Source of the DNA: a bacterium
Lineage (GTDB): Bacteria > Chloroflexota > Dormibacteria > UBA8260 > Bog-877
Assembly: GCA_021791455.1 (NCBI GenBank)
Contig: JAJYWM010000091.1
Span: 1 to 7,204, forward strand
DNA: 7,204 bases
Reading direction: 5' to 3'
The notes beneath the pieces are model-generated. The model searched no databases. It was not told the origin of the DNA and saw only the letters and a program-made list of their open reading frames with translations. The translations under genes were made by a program, and so were the position numbers. Position 1 is the stretch's first letter, and the number at the start of each line of letters is the position of its first letter. Positions 1 to 5,144 of the stretch are shown piece by piece.

Positions 1-591
1 TCGATCCCCGAGACTCCGCCGCCGGTTCCTACCGACGATGACCTGCGTCGGCTCCTGAGGGCTTGCGAGGGGCCGGGGTTCGAGGAACGTCGCGACGCGG
101 CGATTGTCACCCTGTTCATTGACACCGGAGCGCGCTTGTCGGAGATCGCCAAGCTCCGCGTCGATGACATCGACTGGCCCGGGAGGACCGTGCGGGTTCT
201 GGGCAAGGGGTCCCGGCCGCGCCTCCTGCCACTCGGAGCCAAGGCTGCTCTGGCGCTCAACCGCTACCTTCGGGCCAGGGCTGGGCACCGCTCGGCCAGC
301 TCCCCGGCGCTGTGGCTAGGCTGGCATGGTCACGGCGGCCCCATGACCCCGGACGGAGTAGGAGCCGTGATCGACCGGCGAGCACAGCAGGCCGGGCTGG
401 CGGGCCTGCACCCTCACAGCCTCCGTCATGCCTTCGCGCACTCCTGGCTGGCAGGTGGAGGCCACGAGGGTGATCTGATGGCCTTGGCGGGCTGGCGCAG
501 CCGGAGCATGCTCCAGCGCTACGCCGCTAGCCGGGCCAGTGAGCGGGCGCGGGATGCTCATCGGAGCTTGAGCCCGGCCGACCGGCTGTGA
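1..591 (+). CDS. Tyrosine recombinase/integrase, catalytic domain (5' end outside window)
   Basis: The frame is open from base 1, so the N-terminal arm-binding/core-binding part lies upstream of the window; an internal TTG at 136 is not the start. Counting from codon 1, all elements of the phage-integrase (XerC/D-like) catalytic domain are visible. The first catalytic Arg is residue 45 in TGARLSE, the beta-hairpin Lys is about residue 69 in GKGSRPR, and box II is HPHSLRH with His139 and Arg142. Trp165 in LAGW replaces the more usual second His, which is common in the family, and the nucleophile Tyr174 lies in LQRYA. The protein would cut and rejoin DNA through a 3'-phosphotyrosine to integrate, excise or resolve an element. 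Its stop codon overlaps a GTG start of the next frame (GTGA, 588-591). The domain looks intact and probably active. Whether it is an element integrase or a Xer-type resolvase cannot be told from the C-terminal part alone. Confidence 0.93.
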   Translation, partial: SIPETPPPVPTDDDLRRLLRACEGPGFEERRDAAIVTLFIDTGARLSEIAKLRVDDIDWPGRTVRVLGKGSRPRLLPLGAKAALALNRYLRARAGHRSASSPALWLGWHGHGGPMTPDGVGAVIDRRAQQAGLAGLHPHSLRHAFAHSWLAGGGHEGDLMALAGWRSRSMLQRYAASRASERARDAHRSLSPADRL

Positions 592-1160
592 CCGAGGCGG
601 AGCCGGACGCCCGGGCAGCGCTGGCCGCTGTCAACGTTGAGTTGCTCGACGTGATCCCTGCCGGTGAGTTGACTACCCGCTATCCATCGGCTCTGACCCG
701 AAGCCGCCGCGCCGTCCAGAGCAAGGAAGGCTCCCAGGTGGCCATCCTGCGCTGTTCGCGCGCGGGCATCTTCTCCAGCCTCATGGACTGCGGCGAGACC
801 TGGGCGGTCGGGGTGGTGAAGGACAGGCTGGCGATCATCGGCAAGCGTCCGAGTCGCCCGGACCCGCGGTTCCGCAGTGCCGCTTGGCTCTGCCCCAAGG
901 GGGAGAACTTCGCCACCACTCTCTGGAGACCATGCAACGGTCGGCACTTCAGGACCGGGCTGGGAGATCGGGCCACCGTGGCGTTGGGGGGACTGCTTGT
1001 GGCTCCCGGCGGGGCAGCCCGCCCCCTGGCAGCAGGAGTCCGTACTTGCCGAAGTTGGTCAGGGTGCTGCAGAAGCATCAGGACGGGGCCGACCGGGTGC
1101 CGACTCAGGCCACTCTTGCAGCTGAAGTTGGGTGCTCTCCGCGGACCATCAGGAGTCTGA
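588..1160 (+). CDS. Hypothetical protein, possibly frameshifted
   Basis: The GTG start at 588 overlaps the recombinase stop (GTGA), which suggests translational coupling. The first 120 or so residues have GC-rich third positions and protein-like composition (for example [20 protein letters not shown] and [10 protein letters not shown]). I do not recognise a family. From about base 955 this frame loses coding character: the last 60 residues are Gly/Arg/Cys-rich and look like an out-of-frame reading. Over 955-1050 the +1 frame reads better ([14 protein letters not shown]), and from about 1045 the third frame gives a convincing helix-turn-helix tail. Either the gene is broken by two or more small indels, or the real product is shorter than annotated. 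An antisense frame over 680-1168 is also open but looks like a shadow. Confidence 0.4.
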   Translation: MTEAEPDARAALAAVNVELLDVIPAGELTTRYPSALTRSRRAVQSKEGSQVAILRCSRAGIFSSLMDCGETWAVGVVKDRLAIIGKRPSRPDPRFRSAAWLCPKGENFATTLWRPCNGRHFRTGLGDRATVALGGLLVAPGGAARPLAAGVRTCRSWSGCCRSIRTGPTGCRLRPLLQLKLGALRGPSGV

Positions 1161-1210
1161 GGCCCCAAGCGCTAGAGGTCCTCAACCGAGAGGCAGAAGC
1201 CCGCCGCTGA
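1045..1210 (+). pseudogene. Helix-turn-helix tail in a shifted frame (likely 3' end of the preceding gene)
   Basis: In the frame ending at the TGA 1208-1210, the peptide from about base 1045 reads [14 protein letters not shown] followed by [20 protein letters not shown] and ends NREAEARR. The [17 protein letters not shown] stretch has the spacing of a bacterial helix-turn-helix: a helix, a Gly-Cys-Ser turn, then a recognition helix with Arg-Thr-Ile-Arg. An independent gene could start at ATG 932, which has GGAG at 925-928, but the codons between 932 and about 1040 look poor in this frame. I therefore favour the displaced C-terminus of the 588 gene over a separate gene. A DNA-binding role is inferred only from the motif. 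Confidence 0.35.
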
Positions 1211-1220
1211 CGGCGAGTAT

Positions 1221-1244
1221 CGGCAACTTCCGGCAAGGTTGCCG
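1221..1244. repeat. Inverted repeat / stem-loop between genes
   Basis: CGGCAAC at 1221-1227 pairs with GTTGCCG at 1238-1244, a perfect 7-bp stem with a 10-base loop that can be extended by a G-T and an A-T pair. The hexamer CGGCAA is also repeated directly at 1221 and 1231. It sits 10 bases after the TGA at 1210 and 33 bases before the next ATG. There is no T-run after it, so a classical intrinsic terminator is not supported. An operator or an mRNA processing/attenuation hairpin is equally possible. Confidence 0.4.
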
Positions 1245-1277
1245 ACGCGGGCGCTGTGCCCCTGCCAGGCTGGGGAG

Positions 1278-1652
1278 ATGGCCACCTCCGGCTCCGACCC
1301 TGACGCCAACCTGCGCCGCCTCCGCGCTCGCGTCGGCGGTCTGTCGCTGGCCGCGAGCCATGACCCGCGCGAATATACCGCCTCGGCGCGGGCCGCCTTC
1401 CTCGGGAAGTTCGCCGAGATGGTCGATCCAGGGGGGACGCTTCCAGAATCTGAGCGGTTGCGCCGAGCCGAGGCTGCGCGACGGGCCCACTTTACCCGTT
1501 TGGCGATCCGGTCCGCCGAGGCCCGACGACGCCGGGCAAACCGTAAGGCCGTGAATCAAACCGCCGCCAGCACCGAGCAAGTGCCGACGGCGAATGTGGA
1601 GGCAGGTCTCGGTGGCTCTCTCACCGCAACTCAGCCCACAGCCTCAAGATAG
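1278..1652 (+). CDS. Small basic, Arg/Ala-rich conserved-type protein of actinobacterial mobile elements
   Basis: The protein has 124 residues from ATG 1278. A purine-rich GGGGAG lies directly against the ATG, closer than ideal; a TTG at 1239 is the only other nearby in-frame start. The central part, ASARAAFLGKFAEMVDPGG then LPESERLRRAEAARRAHF and TRLAIRSAEARRRR, is strongly helical and basic. It matches from memory a pattern of short hypothetical proteins common in actinobacterial genomes ('FL.KFE..VDP.G.LP..ER.RRAE.ARKAYF'). The C-terminal 35 residues are Ala/Thr-rich and probably disordered. No catalytic motif is visible, and the function is unknown; nucleic-acid contact is a possible reading of the basic helices. 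It lies upstream of the replication-like gene and overlaps a possible tiny ORF at its 3' end. The family recall is from pattern memory, not a search. Confidence 0.72.
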   Translation: MATSGSDPDANLRRLRARVGGLSLAASHDPREYTASARAAFLGKFAEMVDPGGTLPESERLRRAEAARRAHFTRLAIRSAEARRRRANRKAVNQTAASTEQVPTANVEAGLGGSLTATQPTASR

Positions 1653-1770
1653 CACCTCGGCGACCCCCGGGCCGACTCTTGGGAGGATCGCGGCTGCCCT
1701 GGCGGCCGCGCCGGTGGTCGCCCCTGATGCAGACCGGCTGCTGGCAAGGGAGGCGACGACGGGGGCATGA
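1612..1770 (+). CDS. Tiny hypothetical ORF (52 aa) coupled to the DUF3987-like gene
   Basis: GTG at 1612 is preceded by GGAGG at 1598-1602 with a 9-base spacer, one of the best ribosome-binding sites in the window. The ORF runs to a TGA at 1768-1770 that overlaps the next gene's ATG (ATGA), the arrangement seen at other junctions here. The product begins VALSPQLSPQ, has a helical centre (LGRIAAALAAAPVV) and ends PDADRLLAREATTGA. No known domain is seen. Against it: the first 41 bases overlap the 3' end of the upstream gene, and the ORF is short. It could be a genuine leader or coupling peptide for translation of the downstream gene; an internal GTG at 1714 would give a still shorter version. 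Confidence 0.45.
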   Translation: MALSPQLSPQPQDSTSATPGPTLGRIAAALAAAPVVAPDADRLLAREATTGA

Positions 1771-3095
1771 GCGCCACCTTCCTTCCCGAGCCGCCCCACG
1801 GGGGCCTTCCTGCGCTTACAGCGCTTCCAGAAGGGTGGCCCGCGCCACTTGACGCGGCGGCTTTCCACGGGCTCGCAGGGGAATTTGTGAGAACCGCGGA
1901 GGCCTACAGCGAGGCCGATCCGGCAGCTCTACTCGTCAGCTTCCTGGTGGAGTTCGCCTCTGCCGTAGGTAGTGGCCCGCACTGCATGGTGGGTGCCACC
2001 CGGCATCCGGCCAGGCTGTCGGCGGTGATCGTGGGCCCGACCTCAAAGGCCTGGAAAGGGGACTCGGAGAAGCCCTCGCGCATCGTGATCCGACGGGCCG
2101 ACCCGAGCTGGGAGGCCCGGGTGCAGCAGGGACTCAGCTCCGGCGAGGGGGTGATCTCGGCTGTCCGCGACCCGGTGATGCGGCTCGACCCCAAGAGCGG
2201 CAAGGTCGTGGTGGCCGATGAGGGGGTCATCGACAAGCGGCTGCTCGCGCCTTCGCCGGAATTCGCCCGGGTCCTGCGGGTGATGGGGCGCGAGGGAAAC
2301 ACCTTGAGCGCAGTCCTCCGTGAGGCATGGGATGACGGGGACTTGCGGGTGATGACGCGGAATCCCACCGTGGCTACCGGCGTGCACGTCTGTGTTCTGG
2401 GGCACATTACAGTTGAGGAACTGCGCCGCGAGCTACAAGATACCGAAGCGGCCTCGGGCTTCGCCAATCGCCACCTTTGGGTGGCGGCCCGCCGGGCCAG
2501 GCTGCTGCCCGACCCACGCCCCTTTGAGGGGGAGGTGGTGGTGGCGCTGTCTGCCAAGGTGGGTCGGGCCTTGGCGTTTGCCCGGGGTGTTGGGGCAGTC
2601 CGGCGGGATCAGGAGGCCGCGGAGCTGTGGGCCGCCTTGTACCCCGACCTGAGCCGGGATCGCCCTGGCCTGGCGGGGGCGGTCCTGGGAAGGCATGAGG
2701 CTCAAGCGGTGCGGCTGAGCCTGGATTACGCACTGCTCGATCGGAGCCGGGTGGTGAAGGTCGAGCACCTGGAGGCAGCGGTCGCAGTCCTGGACTACGT
2801 AGCGGCGTCAGCCACCTACATCTTCGGCGACGCCTTGGGTGACGCCATAGCCGACCGCATCCTGGAAGCGCTGCGCGATGGCGACGAGCTGAGTCGCACC
2901 CAGATTTTCTCGGACCTCTTCGGGCGGCACACGGCGCAAGCGCGGATCGAGTCCGCGCTGCATTTGCTGGCCGCTTTGGGGCTGGCTCATTGTGAGACCA
3001 GGGCCACCCGCGGAAGGCCAACCGAACTTTGGATCGCTGGTTCCGACCCCGCGCAAGAAGTGCAGGAAGCGCAGGAAGTCGGGGCAGTGGGATGA
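1767..3095 (+). CDS. DUF3987-like / replication-type NTPase family protein
   Basis: The protein has 442 residues. ATG 1767 follows a G-rich GGGGG tract and overlaps the preceding stop. The order of motifs is typical of a family frequent on actinobacterial plasmids and islands: EFASAVGSGPHCMVGATRH (63-80), a P-loop-like VGPTSKAWKGDS (89-100), GLSSGEGVISAVRDP (122-136), DKRLLAPSPEFARVL (156-170), REGNTLSAVLREAW (175-188), HVCVLGHIT (207-215) and GFANRHLWVAARR (231-243). A helical C-terminal part (about 285-425) has a possible winged-helix region at 363-423. By analogy with DUF3987 primase-helicase-associated proteins it may act in element replication or DNA mobilisation; this is inference. The P-loop-like motif is degenerate: from memory relatives have R-K-G-T-S where this one has W-K-G-D-S, and the acidic residue usually before P-E-F-A is Ser163. 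ATP binding is therefore uncertain. The stop overlaps the next start (ATGA at 3092). Confidence 0.75.
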   Translation: MSATFLPEPPHGGLPALTALPEGWPAPLDAAAFHGLAGEFVRTAEAYSEADPAALLVSFLVEFASAVGSGPHCMVGATRHPARLSAVIVGPTSKAWKGDSEKPSRIVIRRADPSWEARVQQGLSSGEGVISAVRDPVMRLDPKSGKVVVADEGVIDKRLLAPSPEFARVLRVMGREGNTLSAVLREAWDDGDLRVMTRNPTVATGVHVCVLGHITVEELRRELQDTEAASGFANRHLWVAARRARLLPDPRPFEGEVVVALSAKVGRALAFARGVGAVRRDQEAAELWAALYPDLSRDRPGLAGAVLGRHEAQAVRLSLDYALLDRSRVVKVEHLEAAVAVLDYVAASATYIFGDALGDAIADRILEALRDGDELSRTQIFSDLFGRHTAQARIESALHLLAALGLAHCETRATRGRPTELWIAGSDPAQEVQEAQEVGAVG

Positions 3096-3505
3096 CGGAT
3101 CTGGAGCGACTCCGGGCGCTGAAGGCGAAGCTGGAGACGACCCCGAGCAAAGGCTGGACGGCTACTCCCGACCGCCTTCCACGCCACACCCGGGTAGGTG
3201 AGGACCCACGACCAGACCTGCCGGGCTCCGACCTGTGGTCTCGGCTCCTGATGCTCGCCAGCTCCGACGCCACAGACCCCTACGGGGTCTATGGGCGCTT
3301 GCTCGCGGCCCGCGCCTGCGGAGCGATCCTGGAGTGGCGCGGGAACCGCTGGAAGCTGGCCCCGACCGTCGACCCCACCGAGCGGCTGTCGGTCTGGCAG
3401 GACCAGGCGGCCTGGGACCGCGATGCGGAGCGGTGGCTCAGACCACGCAGCCGGGAGATCGCCGCGCTGCGGCGCCAGCTCCCCGTTCCGGCGGGCGCAC
3501 CGTGA
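3092..3505 (+). CDS. Hypothetical protein, operon partner of the DUF3987-like gene
   Basis: The protein has 137 residues from ATG 3092, which overlaps the upstream TGA (ATGA); a purine-rich GGGGCAGTGGG precedes it. A longer frame extends upstream to 3029, but its extra residues are Arg/Ser shadow sequence inside the previous gene. The N-terminus (MTDLERLRALKAKLE) is a charged helix. The core, DPYGVYGRLLAARACGAILE then WRGNRWKLAP and WLRPRSREIAALRRQL, is well formed and Trp-rich. It resembles small hypothetical proteins that accompany DUF3987-like genes in actinobacterial elements (a 'YG.L...RC.GA.L...G.W.L.P' pattern, from memory). No enzyme motif, membrane segment or signal peptide is visible. 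Tight coupling to both neighbours suggests it serves the same process, but its function is unknown. Confidence 0.75.
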   Translation: MTDLERLRALKAKLETTPSKGWTATPDRLPRHTRVGEDPRPDLPGSDLWSRLLMLASSDATDPYGVYGRLLAARACGAILEWRGNRWKLAPTVDPTERLSVWQDQAAWDRDAERWLRPRSREIAALRRQLPVPAGAP

Positions 3506-3756
3506 CGGCCGGGGTGGTCGCCCCGCCCCCAACAGCCGCCCATTCTCCTAGCGCCGCTCGGCGGCTGGCGGCTGGATTCGCCGAGCTGCTGGTGCAGGTC
3601 GAAACCGACTGCCAGCGGCAGGGCTGCGGGGCCGACTGCGAGTTCGCCGCTGCCGCCCCGAGAGTGGCGGTGCAGGCTGCTGGGCTCGTGCGCGACTTTG
3701 GGGCGGCAGGGCGGCCCGTCCCGGACCCTCCTCCGCCGGGACGGGCTGCTCGGTGA
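3502..3756 (+). CDS. Small hypothetical protein with conserved-looking cysteines
   Basis: The protein has 84 residues from GTG 3502, which overlaps the upstream stop (GTGA), and it ends with another GTGA overlap at 3753-3756. The same frame is open further upstream, but that part lies inside the preceding gene and is shadow. The N-terminus is Ala/Pro-rich. The middle, RRLAAGFAELLVQVETDCQR, is an amphipathic helix followed by QGCGADCEF, giving three cysteines within about 10 residues, then a second helix and a Pro-rich tail. The cysteines could bind a metal but are too few and too close to name a motif. The two-sided start-stop overlap is the strongest evidence that it is translated; the function is unknown. 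Confidence 0.6.
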   Translation: MTAGVVAPPPTAAHSPSAARRLAAGFAELLVQVETDCQRQGCGADCEFAAAAPRVAVQAAGLVRDFGAAGRPVPDPPPPGRAAR

Positions 3757-4253
3757 GCCGCGTGCCCACACGGCGTACCCGGCCGCCTGGCGGGCTCGTG
3801 ATGGCCACGGCACCCGCCTCCACAGTTGCCGAGCGCCGCGCGGCCGCTGGCTTTGGTACTCCAGGTACCCCGACTTTGGCGGCGGCGGTTGTAGCGGCGG
3901 ACGATAGCTCCAGCACCACCTGCGCCCACTGTGGGCGAGCGCTGCCAGCTCTCGTGCGGGTCGGCGGCCGCCCGCGCCGCTGGTGCTCGGCACGGTGCCG
4001 CCGTCGCGGGGCTGTGCGGCGCTCCGAAGGGCTGCCCGAGTCGTGGCCGGCCCGGGGGCCCCGGGGCCGGGCAAGCCTGGCCCGGAGCGCGGAGCTGGAC
4101 CCGGGCCGGGGTGAGGTGGCCCGGCGGCGACTGGCTGGGACCGAGAGGCCCGACGCGACGGCCAGCGCCTGGCTGGAGGTGCGGCGAAGTGGCGGAGGCG
4201 CAGACCTTCGCAAGCTAGCTTGTCGAGATCGAGCGGCACGAGGCGCACCTTGA
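3753..4253 (+). CDS. Zinc-ribbon protein, 3' part displaced by a frameshift
   Basis: GTG 3753 overlaps the upstream stop (GTGA); ATG 3801 in the same frame is an alternative start. The product has an Ala/Thr-rich leader and then a clear zinc-ribbon motif: Cys57 and Cys60 in TTCAHCGRALP, then GGRPRRWCSARCRRRG with Cys78 and Cys82. This CxxC...CSxxC type with a GRPRRxCS knuckle is common in short actinobacterial proteins and suggests zinc and nucleic-acid binding. After the finger, a basic helical region runs to ADLRKL near base 4215. There the frame meets an AGCTAGCT duplication and then reads only CRDRAARGAP before a TGA at 4251. Removing one AGCT continues the protein smoothly (see the next entry). 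So the 166-residue product is probably a truncated form of a longer protein. Confidence 0.6.
   Translation: MSRVPTRRTRPPGGLVMATAPASTVAERRAAAGFGTPGTPTLAAAVVAADDSSSTTCAHCGRALPALVRVGGRPRRWCSARCRRRGAVRRSEGLPESWPARGPRGRASLARSAELDPGRGEVARRRLAGTERPDATASAWLEVRRSGGGADLRKLACRDRAARGAP
4211..4222. repeat. Perfect 12-bp palindrome holding an AGCT duplication
   Basis: CAAGCTAGCTTG is its own reverse complement. It contains the tetramer AGCT twice in tandem (4213-4220). It lies exactly where the zinc-ribbon frame loses coding sense, and deleting one AGCT restores the reading ADLRKL-VEIERHEAHLE. This makes the extra four bases the likely frameshifting mutation rather than a binding site, although a palindrome can also attract DNA-binding proteins. 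Confidence 0.6.
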
Positions 4254-4418
4254 GGTTCGCAAGCGGGTGGTCAACGCACAGAGCCGCTGGCGGAACGCGA
4301 GCCGTTCGAGCAGTGGTCGGCCTGCCCATGGATCGAGCTGCACCCCACCGGGCTAGTAGCAGAGGCTGCCCCGGACCCGGTGTATCAGGGGCTCGTGAGC
4401 ACTTGGGCGCGAGCCTAG
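4219..4418 (+). pseudogene. Displaced C-terminal part of the zinc-ribbon gene
   Basis: After the AGCT duplication, the +1 frame reads LVEIERHEAHLEVRKRVV then NAQSRWRNA up to about base 4293. The coding sense then moves back to the original frame, which reads EPFEQWSACPWIELHPTG and LVAEAAPDPVYQGLVSTWARA up to the TAG at 4416-4418. Both stretches have strongly GC-rich third positions and protein-like composition, and neither has a start codon or ribosome site of its own. A +4 insertion near 4217 plus a loss of one base near 4293 would restore one continuous protein of about 221 residues. No family is recognised for this part. A sequencing or assembly error could mimic the pattern. Confidence 0.5.
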
Positions 4419-4447
4419 CTAGCTCGCTACTGAGCACAGCTAGGTTC
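4411..4447. promoter_or_regulatory. Inverted-repeat site upstream of the serine recombinase gene
   Basis: GAGCCTAGCT at 4411-4420 and AGCTAGGTTC at 4438-4447 are inverted repeats matching at 9 of 10 positions around a 17-base centre. The heptamer TGAGCAC also occurs as a direct repeat at 4396-4402 and 4431-4437. The whole lies 14 bases before the recombinase ATG. The spacing and position fit a resolvase binding subsite, which often doubles as an operator for its own gene, or another dimeric regulator's site. This function is inferred from position only. Confidence 0.4.
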
Positions 4448-4461
4448 CTACGAGGGCAGCT

Positions 4462-5007
4462 ATGACCCAGTGCGCGCTCTGGCTCCGGGTCAGTACGTCC
4501 GAGCAGGAGACGACCAACCAGGAGCCTGAGCTGCTGGCCCTGGCGGCCGCCAGAGGTTTCGAGGTGGCCGAGATCTACCGGCTGGAGGGCGAGTCCGCAT
4601 GGTCCGGCTCCGGCGGCTACCGGAAGGCGCTCGACGCGATGCTTCGGGACGCCCGGCGGGGCCGGTTCGAGGTGCTGCTCGTGTGGGCGCTGGACCGGCT
4701 GAGCCGCGAGGGGCCGCTGGCCACCCTTCAGCTCGTGGACCGGCTTGGCCGCGCCGGGGTCCAGGTGGTGAGCCTTCATGAGGCCTGGACCGAGGCGGGT
4801 GGCGAGCTGCGGGAGCTGCTGCTGGCGATCACCGCGTGGGCGGCCCGGATGGAGTCCCAGCGCCGCTCCGAGCGGACCAAGGCGGGGCTGGAGCGTGCTC
4901 GGGCCGAGGGGAAGCGGATCGGCAGGCCGCTGGGGGCCAAGGACAGTCGCAAGCGCCGCCGTTCGGGCTACCTGCTGCGCTGGGCCAGGGAGCGCGACGC
5001 GGGGTAA
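4462..5007 (+). CDS. Serine recombinase, resolvase/invertase family
   Basis: The protein has 181 residues. ATG 4462 is preceded by GAGGG (4452-4456) with a 5-base spacer. It has the resolvase catalytic fold: ALWLRVSTSEQ with Arg9 and nucleophile Ser11, then an N-terminal domain including FEVLLVWALDRLSR (69-82), whose Asp78, Arg79 and Arg82 match the conserved active-site arginine region. The long E-helix follows, with ESQRRSERTKAGLERARAEG at 131-150, ending in KRIGRPLGAKD. Such enzymes cut all four strands at a crossover site through a 5'-phosphoserine link, to resolve, invert or integrate DNA. The usual C-terminal helix-turn-helix of about 45 residues is absent; only a basic tail, SRKRRRSGYLLRWARERD, remains. 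Tails of this kind occur in relatives, so this may be a natural short subtype rather than a truncation. It is the last gene of the mobile block. Confidence 0.93.
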   Translation: MTQCALWLRVSTSEQETTNQEPELLALAAARGFEVAEIYRLEGESAWSGSGGYRKALDAMLRDARRGRFEVLLVWALDRLSREGPLATLQLVDRLGRAGVQVVSLHEAWTEAGGELRELLLAITAWAARMESQRRSERTKAGLERARAEGKRIGRPLGAKDSRKRRRSGYLLRWARERDAG

Positions 5008-5087
5008 ACAACCGTCCTCCGGGTTCCCGGGTCAGCCTGAGATCAGCGGCGGGTGGTGACAAGGTGGTAAACAAGGGGTCGGTTGTT
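5003..5087. repeat. Direct and inverted repeats flanking the end of the recombinase gene
   Basis: GGTAAACAA occurs at 5003-5011, overlapping the recombinase stop codon, and again at 5066-5074. AACAACCG at 5007-5014 is the exact inverse of CGGTTGTT at 5080-5087, and AACAA (5070-5074) faces TTGTT (5083-5087) across 8 bases. The copies therefore form two or three related half-sites over 85 bases. A crossover/res site for the adjacent serine recombinase, or an attachment-site remnant at the element edge, are possible readings. Neither is proven. Confidence 0.4.
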
Positions 5088-5144
5088 CGCCGTTCCGCGG
5101 GTAGACTGATCAGACTGGTCCTCGTCGCTGGGGAGGGCAGAGAT
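5088..5144 (+). promoter_or_regulatory. Leader of the secreted peptidase gene with strong ribosome-binding site
   Basis: GGGAGGG at 5131-5137 lies 7 bases before ATG 5145 and fixes that start. Upstream, AGACT is repeated at 5103-5107 and 5112-5116 around the palindrome CTGATCAG (5106-5113), which could be a regulator site. A -10-like TAGACT at 5102 has no -35 element at a convincing distance, so I do not call a promoter position, although one must lie in this 137-base gap unless transcription reads through from the recombinase. Confidence 0.4.

Noticed and set aside
680..1168. A minus-strand frame of 162 codons over the poorly preserved gene
   Set aside because: Considered because the plus-strand gene is weak here, but its product is Pro/Ser/Arg-rich with no motif, and the coupled GTGA start at 588 favours the plus strand.
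2407..3273. A 288-codon minus-strand frame opposite the DUF3987-like gene
   Set aside because: The product is Pro/Arg/Gly low-complexity, and the plus strand carries ordered family motifs over the same bases.
4211..4222. An engineering scar: CAAGCTAGCTTG contains AAGCTAGCTT, the sequence left by end-filling a HindIII site
   Set aside because: There is no other sign of vector or construct sequence. A natural AGCT slippage duplication explains it equally well.
3289..4779. A 496-codon open frame on the minus strand
   Set aside because: It lies opposite five plus-strand genes with recognisable motifs or coupled starts, including the serine recombinase. Its product is Pro/Ala/Arg/Gly-rich without a domain. 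Long antisense frames are expected in high-GC DNA.
5014..5034. An intrinsic terminator after the recombinase (CCGGG/CCCGG)
   Set aside because: The loop would be only two bases and there is no T-run, so it does not qualify.
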